Assembly: GCA_037953745.1 (NCBI GenBank)
Contig: JBAKBP010003096.1
Location: 96,807-160,806, forward strand
Direction of reading: 5' to 3'
From: Lithodes maja
Taxonomy: Eukaryota > Arthropoda > Malacostraca > Decapoda > Lithodidae
Length of the DNA: 64,000 nt
Shown: in pieces, positions 55,698 to 64,000 of the stretch
How positions within the stretch are numbered: position 1 is the first letter of the stretch
Layout: each line of letters starts with the position of its first letter
Made by a program: the position numbers and the translations under genes
Notes under the pieces: model-generated
Seen by the model: the letters and a program-made list of their open reading frames with translations, nothing else
Databases searched by the model: none
What the model was told of the DNA's origin: nothing

Positions 55698-58680
55698 ATG
55701 GCGAGTTTTCCTCAGTTACGACCTACGTGGAAAACAGATTGGAACAAGTGTTGCCTGTACCAAGGACACAAGGATGAATATTTAAAATCTCCGGCAACAA
55801 GGTGCTACACGTCAGATCAAGATGGATACTCAATGATTGCAGCTAATATTCCCCACTTTCAAGCCATCAGTCAGATGCCAATCAAGCTAGATCTAGCCCG
55901 ATTAGATCATGGCTGTTGTGTAGAGCAGACTTTGAGAAAAAACTGCCAAATACCACCAAAGCTGCCATCTTCTCTTCATCAATACAAAGTTAGAACGTGC
56001 CAAGAAAAGAGCAACTACAGCCTCAAGTAGCCATGATGAAATAGACAGCAAAATGAGCCCTAGAGACCAACCTGAATGTTTCTTGTGCGAAGAATAGGCT
56101 CCTCCATCTGCACTGAGACATGCCATGACAATGCAACTCAATGAGAGGTTGCACCAATGTGCTCGAACCCTTAATGATGGAAGGCTGCTGGCAAAACTAA
56201 GCTCAGGGTATATCATAGCACACGAGCTGAAATATCATCCAGCCTGTTTAGCAGGGCTATACAACCGAGAAAGAGCCCACCTGACGGCTATGGAGAAGAC
56301 TGTGAATGCGGAAGGATCGTCCAAAACAGGTGCCTATCCTATGGCCTTTTCCGAGCTCATCACCTGCATAGCATAGACCAAAGCTCACAGTGAAGGAACA
56401 ACTCCACCTATATTCAAACTCTCTGACCTGGTGAAATTGTATAAGCAGCGACTCAAACAGTTGGGCTTAGAATCATCTAATGTAAAGACAACCAGACTGA
56501 AGGAAAATCTGTTGGTCCAAATGCCTGAACTGGAAGCTCACCAGAGAGGACGGGACAACCTGCTTGCTTTCCAGGAAGATGTGGGTTCTGTTCTGTCACA
56601 GGCATCTCAGTACTCTAAAGCCATCCTTCTCGCTACAGCAGCCAAAGCCCTTCGTAGACACATGATAGATCACATATTAACATTTGATGCGAGATCCAAA
56701 GAATGGCACCTTGAAGGTTCCATTCCACCTGTCCTGCCACATTTCGTATGCATGATAGAACATGGGGCTAACATCATGTCACAACTGAAATTCGGAGCAT
56801 CAGAGACAGACCTAGCTATGGCACAGCTGCAGCAGTACAACTGCTATGCAAGGTATAAAGAAGGTGCACCAACGCACAGGCATTCCAAAGATCGCGAGAC
56901 CCCATTCCCAGTATACTGTATATGGGGATGTCTTTATTTCCAAGACTAGAAAGAAGCATCTGGTGGAAATGCTTCACGAACATGGGATCAGCATTTCCTA
57001 TGATAGGGTGCTCCAGGTCTCGGCGCAACTGGGTGATGCAGTAGTCCGCCAGTATGAAGAAGATGGAGTGGTTTGCCCACTCATTTTGAGAAGAGGGCTG
57101 TTTACAACATTAGCCATGGACAATATCAACCACAATCCGACAGCAACAACAGCAAGTGCCTCCTTCCACGGCACCAGTATTTCAGTCTTTCAACATCCGA
57201 CATCTGACCAGGCAGGCGAAATACGTGAACCGCTGAATGCTGAGCTCAAAGATGGCAAGGCGAAGAAGGTTCCAGATCAGGAATTCTATCAGCCAATCAA
57301 GAAGAACTCTTTTTCATTCTTCAAACAGGAACAAATATCGGTTAAGTACAAAAAAAAACATCAAGGAAGACTGCCACATGTTCTCTCATCTCTTCATATC
57401 CTGCCAGACAAGAGGTTATGATCTGCACAAGTTCTTTCAGTATGAGGATCAGTCATCCCCAGCCTCCCTTAGTGACAGAGGCAAACTCCACACTTGCCAG
57501 AAGTCTCAGCTGGTAGCCACATTTGAATAGCTTGTGACAATGCCAGACACAGAACCAGAAGCTGTCGTTATCATCATAGATGGTTCAGCATTCTGCAACA
57601 CACTACCTCCACGTGCATCAAAGACATTTGATGACTACGCCAGGCAGGATTTAATTCCCAAAGTAGAATTGTATGGAAGCAAGTTCCAGAGAACCCACAT
57701 AGTATTTGACGTATACCGTGAGGACAGTCTGAAGTCAGAGGCAAGAGACAAGCGAGGAAAGGGGGCTAGGAAAAGAGTGACAGGAAGCAGCAAAGTACCA
57801 ACAAACTGGAGAAGTTTCCTAAGGAATGATAGCAACAAAACCAAGCTCTTCCACTACTTTGCGGACAAAATATCTGAGGCTCAAACAAGAAGCCCAGTGA
57901 TCGTTACCAAGGATAACAACACCCTCAGCTACCATGATCTACCTCTAGAAGAAGTATCCCTATGCTCCCACAAAGAGGCAGACACCCGAATATTCGTACA
58001 CGCTAGACATGCAGCAATGGAAGGCTACACAACACTGATGATAAAGGCAAATGACACAGATGTGGTTGTCATTGCTATCTATGTCATGCCATCTCTGCAG
58101 AAACTTGGCTTAGAGAATGTGGATTGCCTTCGGACAAGGGACTTCATCACGATGGATCCCTGTGCACAAGATTGTCTACCAGATTGGACCAGAGAAGACC
58201 CGAGGGATGCCATTTTTTCATGCATTCACAGGATGCAATTTTGTATCTGCGTCCCGAGGCAAAGGAAAGAAGTCAGCTTGGCAAACTTGGAACGTTTTCA
58301 CAGAAGCATCCGCCACTTTTGCCAAACTAAGCTAGCAACCAACTCATGTGGACGAGGATGAAATGCAAAAACTGGAGCGGTTTGTGGTAATCATGTATGA
58401 CCGGTCGAGTGAAGCAACCTGTGTGAATGATGCCAGGCTGGACCTGTTTGCTCGCAAGCAAAGAACATACGATGCCATCCCACTTACCCAGGATGCCCTC
58501 AAAGAACATGTAAAGCGAGCAGTCTACCAAGCAGGATGCATCTGGAATCAGGCAATAATCAGCCAGACAGATGTACAGAGCCCGCCTGACTGGGGATGGA
58601 AGAGGTGTGGGGATGGATGAAAGATAGTGTGGACCACTATGTCACCTATTGCAACCGGCTGCCAGGAACTGACTAAGCGT
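55698..58680 (+). pseudogene. XPG/FEN1-like nuclease-bearing transposon protein (heavily broken)
   Basis: Starts at ATG 55698 (MASFPQLRPTWKTDW) and is interrupted by several frameshifts and stops (near 55930, 56095, 56375, 56850, 57420, 57530, 58190, 58340, 58620). The N-terminal region keeps CFLCEE and the YHPACLAGLY Cys/His block, matching CIFCEK and YHASCYKLY in the first element. The C-terminal region reads VVIIIDGSAF, HIVFDVYREDSLK, SHKEADTRIF and KANDTDVVVI, the order of acidic motifs in FEN1/XPG nucleases. Then, in another frame, it reads HAFTGCNFVSASRGKGK. The last motif has Asn where the first element and the family pattern have Asp, so one metal ligand is lost. Only the general nuclease role can be inferred. 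Confidence 0.75.
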
Positions 58681-59099
58681 CAATGCCAGGAAGTCTGCAG
58701 TGGGAGGTGTAGCTGTTTCCGCTATGGCCTCAGTTGCACAGCACTCTGCAGCTGCGTGTGCCAGGTTTAGTTGGACATTTGTGTTCCAGCTACTGGTAAA
58801 GACACTATGAATAACGTCTTTTGAACAATAATAATCTTCCAAGTTTCATGTGTAGAAACACTGTACCAACATCAACATGTGTTGTTTCATGTGAACATGG
58901 CAAGCCCTGATGATAATATACCTTTTTGTCACAATCATTATGTTCCCAACAAATCAACATTTTCTTATTTTGTCACTAATAAATGGTCTCATAGTGCTTC
59001 TGAGCTTTACTTTTGGTATCTTAATGGATTTACTGGGGTAAAAAATATAGGAATCAGCTCCAATACCATTCATATCGGACGTACTGATCAAATTGTGCA
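58681..59099. other. 3' non-coding part of the second TIR element
   Basis: No exon seen; a Cys-rich stretch at 58680-58770 (CQEVCSGRCSCFRYG in one frame) may be the end of the broken protein. Confidence 0.5.
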
Positions 59100-59698
59100 T
59101 CACAATGTGTATTTTCATGAACTCATTTGCAGCCATCTTGATTTTTTAAGTGGTTTATAAGATTGTGAGACATTTAAGAATGATGGCATCGTTTCCAGCA
59201 TAGTAAATATCATTAGAATTGGTACCAATATCTTTTATGTTGGACATCTGTGTCAAATTTCATGTCAAAACGTTATTGCATTGGTGGCCATCTTGGATTT
59301 TCTTGTGGCTAACAATTTGTTCTTAAAATATAGCTTCTCGGGGATATTCATGCCAAATTTGGTGCTTGTATCATCTTTTGAACGATTCTTGTTAATCTCC
59401 ACTTATCCGCCCTACTATACAGTACTACAGGATAATTACTGTATACATCTTGATTGTATTACAGTATTTCAGTATTTATAATATGAACATTATATACAGT
59501 AGACTTTACCTTGGGAGCTCTGAGTTGTTTCCAGCCACCCTTCAATGGTGTTCTTTACTTTCCATAAAAGGCTTGTCAAGTTGATTTTTTGTCTTCAACT
59601 GTGATATAAGCAATTTCTAAGTAGTCGTCTATTTGTTAAACCTACTGTGTAATCATTATAATCATATATATACTGTATAGCTACAATTTATATCCGTT

Positions 59699-60181
59699 TT
59701 TTTTTTTTTTTTTTTTCTATATTCCAACTACTCCCTCTCGGGCATAGGCTGAGAGCCTTTACACTACACCGCTGAACACGGTGAGGCCCGTGAGGTCTTG
59801 TTCCAGTCTAGGGAGTGAGATATGCGAAGCACTCCGGCTCAAAGCAACTCCATCTCTGAAGTTGCTCCGCCTCTGCACTTCACAGTCTCATCCCCCACAC
59901 TCGGACCCTCACTCTCAGAACGCCACCTATTGAGCAATTAACTCACTAGGCATTGCCCCCCTGTAACATATTTTTAATATGGGAATATTCATACAATGCT
60001 ATTTAGTCAGGGAACAATGAGGGTATTTTTTTGGCATTTCGGTGTGCTGTGGTAATGCACTGAAACTAGGTACAGCACAAATTCCATCCCAATAATATCT
60101 TCCCATTGACTTATTGGGATTCGAACCCAGGTCCATTGGATTACCAGTCCAGTGGAAAGGCCACTCTGCCACACCTCCCCT
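59699..60181 (-). mobile_element. tRNA-derived SINE, full-length copy
   Basis: T-run at 59698-59716 (tail), body shared with 18335-18894, and tRNA-like head at 60110-60181 containing GGGATTCGAACCC (B box) and GGCCACTCTGCCACACCTCC (A-box side). Confidence 0.85.
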
Positions 60182-60182
60182 T

Positions 60183-60315
60183 ACAATGAAGCAACTTGGT
60201 TGAGCCCTAGAACTTTCAGTCTTCTACTGTACTTCTCACTTCTCAGCTTGTTCTTCCTCTGTCCAACTACTCTTCTTTCCTATTTTACTCCAGTCATCTG
60301 GTCTGGTCTGACTTA
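60183..60315. repeat. Dispersed repeat, CTTCAGAGGC family, part
   Basis: Matches 12540-12660 in reverse complement (GAACTTTCAGTCTTCTACTG, ACTCCAGTCATCTGGTCTGG). Confidence 0.75.
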
Positions 60316-60399
60316 ATTTACCTTATGCTATCGTAATTAATTCTTGCAAGTCTAACAATGTACTAGGAAATGTTGCTATCATATGGAAATTACTATTCT

Positions 60400-60850
60400 T
60401 ATGTAACTAACTATGAAAGATGACTTACAACGAAGACTTACTATGAGGACTTAAAAAAAAGAACTATTAGGACATACTATGTTAAAATGACTTACAATGA
60501 TAAAGGATTTATTATAGGAAGGACTTGCTATACGAAAGGATTTACAGTATTACGGTACAAGAAAGAGGACTTACTACGAGAGAGGACTTACTATAAAAAA
60601 CACTTGCTATGCTAAAATATGAGGTAACTTATTATGGGGGCGAAGGATCACTTACTGTGATAGAGGATTTACTATGAGAGAGAAGGACTTACTATGACAA
60701 ATGACTTACTATGATGAATGAGAGAGGACTTATTATGGGAGAGAAGGACTTACTATGATATAGGACTTACTATGATAACATGAGAGACGACTTGCTATGG
60801 GAGAGAAGGACTTACTATAATAGAGGACCTACTATAAGGAAAGACCCACA
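60400..60850 (+). repeat. Degenerate GACTTACTATGA repeats
   Basis: Loosely repeated GGACTTACTATGA and GAGAGAAGGACTTACTATGA, variable spacing. Each CTTACT resembles the complement of a splice donor (AGTAAG), on the side just downstream of the 50-nt exon. Confidence 0.8.
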
Positions 60851-60859
60851 AAGGACTTA

Positions 60860-61070
60860 TCCATTCAACACGATGGCGTCATTTCCCTATTATTCTGGCA
60901 ATCATTAGATGTTTTTTACCCAGCTCAGAAAGGACCCGTAAGAAGTAAACGGGGTTAAGGCATCTTACCAACGCTTCAACTCCCACAGGGACATTATATA
61001 AGCTGCACAAAATCGTCTAATGCTGGCCAAAACAAGATGAAAACAGTTACCATCGTAGTGAAAGGGTTAA
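60860..61070. repeat. Palindromic ~210-bp repeat, copy 15
   Basis: Contains ATTATTCTGGCAATCATTAG and ends GTAGTGAAAGGGTTAATG with an inverted AAAATCGTCTAATGCTGG block. It ends 18 bases from the next exon. Confidence 0.8.
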
Positions 61071-61087
61071 TGTAGAAGAGGACTTAC

Positions 61088-61137
61088 TATGGGTTGTTGT
61101 GGGGGAGAGTCTTCATCAAATCCTTCCATCCCCGATC
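61088..61137 (-). CDS. Synaptopodin-2-like gene, most 5' exon seen (50 nt)
   Basis: Acceptor TTTGTTTTTTCCAG and donor GTAAGT bound 50 bases: two bases finishing a codon, then SGMEGFDEDSPPQQPI in phase 0. Only this frame both stays open and matches the phase of the next exon. A preceding exon ending with one free base must exist upstream of 61137, outside what I could recognise. Synaptopodin-2 has an N-terminal PDZ domain in some isoforms; none is visible here. Confidence 0.65.
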
Positions 61138-61591
61138 CTGGAAAAAACAAAACGAAAATAATGTAACATAATATTATATCCTACTCTCCGTTCTTGCCCA
61201 GTTGAGTCTACCGTTTTCGTAGCCAAACCACAAACCCTTTCAGCTGTAGAGTTAATTGCAGCCCCAAAGTATGATGAAGAATAAATGAGGAGAGCTTGTA
61301 CGATTGCTTGCGATATGTCCTGAACATTCAGTTTCTGGGGCAACATTTGTGATTTATTTATTGATTTATTTGTTTGCACTGGTGTCAGAAACGAGCCTGG
61401 TGATAGAGAATTACATCAACAGTTTACCCCACAAGCTGCTAGACCCGTGTTTACGATATTAGCCGTGAGGACATTTCTAGTGTAATGCTGGCTTGGGGGA
61501 GTACATTTTCCGCCAGGAGAAAAAGACACGAATAAAAAAGAAATGCAGTGACCTGTGTTAGATGAGAGCCAGTCCCTAGCTACTTTTAGTT

Positions 61592-61626
<35 letters not shown>

Positions 61627-62216
61627 AATCCTAATTTAATACAGTTTGTCTTCTATCTTTGATCCCCATTTCCTCATTATATATGACTGTTTCTTCTGTG
61701 TAACTCTAACTGTTATTGTTTCAAGTATTGTCTGACACCATAGTTCGAAACACGCTGTTTGGATTGCTGTGTATATTCTATCTCATGTGATATAACCCTC
61801 ATAGTTAGATTTCGCTTCCTCTGTAATTGGTTTTATTAGTTTGTCATTTGTTATTTTCTTGAATAGCTCAAAAATCTCGTCTTATTAATTTACTTTAGTT
61901 TATGGAAGGAGTTAAGAAGTATATGAGCGAAGGCGATGCTGGATGGGAGGAGGGGCGTCGACTGACTGGGAACAGAAGTGCATGGGGGCGTTTCGTTCGT
62001 GGCCACCCCTTTGGGGATCACGGCGTCCGGCAATAGATAGATAGATATAGTTTATTCTATTATTCTTCACCCCTCCTTTTATGTTATATATTATTAAAAG
62101 CTTCTTCATGGTATTGTTTTTCAATTGACTCGGCTATGACGAAGATTGTGTCGCAAAATACGTTGTCAATTATGAAAACGTGGCACTAATATGACGCAGA
62201 GATACAGTAGTTTCAT
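61138..62216. other. Intron sequence
   Basis: CT run at 61593-61624 and GATA repeat at 62032-62048, the latter following GGCCACCCCTTTGGGGATCA, which resembles the 3' end of the LINE at 54970, so a small tail fragment may end there. No exon seen. Confidence 0.5.
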
Positions 62217-62787
62217 TACCCTTTGAGAATCATGACGCGTTTTGACAGTTTATTATGGCTATCATTACACGATTTTATTCAGCTTAGCGTGAACCTGTGA
62301 GAGCTAAAGAGTTTATTGACATCGTATTTACCCTCTGATTCCCAAATATCCTTCCGAAATTGCATAAAATCGTTTTAAGGGGAGATGGGTCGTTTTTCTA
62401 GATCCCCCTCTCCCTCATGTTTAGTCCCATTAGTTTTCAGATTTAAGATGTTTGCCTCATAAGTTTGTCGATTTTATGACATTTCGCCCCATTTCTGTGT
62501 CAATATTAAGACCTTTCGTGCTATTTAGGTGTCGATTTTTTGTCTGGCGAACGATAGTGAGCCTGTAATTTTAGAAGAACCGGTTATCGGCCGGTACATT
62601 TTTCTACCCAAAAATTTACACATTTATCTAGAAGGAGGATCTAATGGATGTATTTTTAAAGTTTGATGGAGGTCTAGGGTGAAAACAAAAACATAATATA
62701 GGAAATAATCGACCAAAAAATCAATCCTTCCCTCTAATGATAACCCACAGTAAAATGTCGACATACGTCTTAGATCCTCAAGGGGTT
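62217..62787. repeat. Palindromic repeat, copy 16, interrupted by a TTAA element
   Basis: Left part 62217-62374 (CCCTTTGAGAATCATGACGC) and right part 62734-62787 (ATCCTCAAGGGGTTAAG) are one copy, split by the element at 62379-62733. Confidence 0.8.
62379..62733. mobile_element. TTAA-flanked foldback MITE, diverged copy F
   Basis: Begins after TTAA (62375-62378) with GGGGAGATGGGTCG. Contains GGTGTCGATTTTTTGTCTGG and AACGATAGTGAGCC like the other copies. Right end worn. Confidence 0.7.
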
Positions 62788-62810
62788 AAGTACAAGCACA
62801 TAACAAGTAT

Positions 62811-63023
62811 TAACCCCTTCTGTACCGCTGATGTACTTTTCATTATATTCTGCCAACCATTAGCCAATTTTCTTCAGCTTAGAAAGGACGTCTACCCATT
62901 AAAAGGCTACAGACTAACTCAACTAATCCTTTCAACGACCATATATCTTTCCTAAGCTTCACAAAATCGTCTAAATAGAGCTAGAAGAAAATTAAAAAGT
63001 CGTCGCCGGTACAGAAGGGGTTA
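62811..63023. repeat. Palindromic ~210-bp repeat, copy 17
   Basis: Starts TTAACCCCTTCTGTACCG and ends CGGTACAGAAGGGGTTAAG; well preserved ends. Confidence 0.85.
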
Positions 63024-63459
63024 AGTGGAGTTGGGTAGTTTTTCTGGTTCCCCTTCTTCCCCATGTTTAGTCCTATATGTTTTCAGATTTTAAGACGTTC
63101 GGCGATTCTAAGATCATTCGCCCCATTTCTTTGTCAATGTTAAGATTTGTTTGTGTTTTCTGGGTGTCGATTTTTTCCTGGTGAGCGATAGCGAGCCTCT
63201 AATTTAAGAGGAACAGGCCTGCGGCGGCCGGGAATTTTTTCTATCAATAAATATACACATTTATCTAGGGGGTGTTTTATCAAACTTGACTGAGGTGTAG
63301 GGAGGAAAACAAAATAATAATAAAAACACCAGTATATAAAAACACCAGTATATAAAAACACCAGTATATAAAAACACCAGTATATAAAAACACCAGTATA
63401 TAAAAACACCAGTATATAAAAACACCAGTATATAAAAACATAAACACGTCCATCTCCCC
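63024..63459. mobile_element. TTAA-flanked foldback MITE, copy G
   Basis: Starts directly after the TTAA that ends copy 17 and finishes CATCTCCCC before TTAA (63460-63463). Inside is a 17-bp minisatellite (AACACCAGTATATAAAA, about 7 copies, 63326-63439). Confidence 0.8.
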
Positions 63460-63463
63460 TTAA

Positions 63464-63621
63464 GGACTACATATTCCGCCTCATGATAACAAGCTGAAAA
63501 TAGGTCCAGGTTTCCTGGGAGTGTTTAGTATGTGTAAGATGTCCTAGCTCACTGCCAAGGTCATACCGATACCTTCCACTGTATAATAGTCTGTTATTGC
63601 ACTACCTCTTATTCTCTCTCA

Positions 63622-63660
<39 letters not shown>

Positions 63661-64000
63661 TCATTATCTCTCTCACACACACTCACTCACTCACACACAC
63701 TCTCTCTCTCTCACACACACACACATTCTCTCTCTCTCTCTGAAGTGGAGGGTGGGGAGAGAGCCTTCTACTTTGCTGTCCTATTCTTCTAATATAAACT
63801 GTCCCTATCTAGTAGTATTAAGGCCGGACCACCTAGTAGGAACAGCAAGGTCTGTGTGGTCTGAGTATCTGTGTGTAGCTGTGTAATCTTCCGTGGATTG
63901 ACCTCCCTACTGCCAACCAAATGGTTGGCAGATTGGGAGCCAAAGCGTCACATTTTTCCTTTGCCCCCTCAACATTCCCTTCATAATTGCTGAGGGGCAC
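63464..64000. other. Intron or flank with CA/CT microsatellites
   Basis: CA and CT runs at 63618-63745. No exon recognised. Confidence 0.6.

Larger units (their letters stand above)
55194..59417 (+). mobile_element. Second TIR element with XPG-like nuclease remnant
   Basis: Inverted ends of about 230-330 bases: left 55194-55520, right about 59100-59417, with blocks such as CAAATTTGGCATGGATATCC against its complement near 59350. Both ends also carry CAAGATGGCCGCC-type repeats. The interior carries a broken plus-strand gene of the same class as 5570-10221 but shorter and with no nested RT. TIR sequence is unrelated to that of the first element. Confidence 0.8.

Overview
This window is eukaryotic nuclear DNA from an invertebrate, most likely an arthropod and plausibly a decapod crustacean. 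That is an inference from the very dense microsatellites and minisatellites, several kinds of LINE, tRNA-derived SINEs, TIR elements with long inverted repeats, and a muscle-type gene split by huge repeat-filled introns. Nothing bacterial (operons, RBSs, CRISPR) is present.

The backbone is one host gene on the minus strand. I reconstructed ten coding exons between 61137 and 16533. Every intron is GT-AG and all reading phases agree from exon to exon, giving at least 1493 residues; the 5' end lies outside the window. A junction-spanning motif, GAELFAKRKKRMDKF, resembles a motif of the vertebrate synaptopodin-2/myopodin family, so I call it a synaptopodin-2-like actin/Z-disc scaffold. It has small exons of 39-200 nt, one 3.6-kb exon rich in internal repeats, and a short last exon with the stop.

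The rest is mobile or repetitive. (1) 1167-12028 is a 10.9-kb element with ~620-bp terminal inverted repeats. It holds a broken plus-strand gene ending in an XPG/FEN1-like nuclease core and, facing the other way, a nested LINE with an R2-like endonuclease. (2) 55194-59417 is a second, smaller member of the same class with unrelated TIRs and a damaged nuclease core. (3) 40142-43313 is an APE-type LINE inserted into an 18-bp minisatellite with a visible 8-bp duplication, itself interrupted by a second LINE tail. (4) 53500-54970 is a 5'-truncated LINE ending in a GATA tail, and its 3' tail family recurs at 29930-30301. (5) 37057-37944 is a hAT-like non-autonomous element made almost entirely of AATCAT repeats, with a perfect 8-bp TSD and an unoccupied duplicate of its target site nearby. 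(6) About 17 copies of a ~210-bp palindromic repeat and 7 of a TTAA-flanked foldback repeat, often nested, fill 12-31 kb and 60-63.5 kb. (7) Minisatellites of 92, 48, 28, 22, 18 and 17 bp and a 360-bp near-perfect palindrome complete the picture.

Two small local duplications of host exon borders (beside exons at 38258 and 43510) suggest that tandem-repeat growth is reaching splice sites of the gene. All family names come from reading motifs by eye and were not checked against a database.
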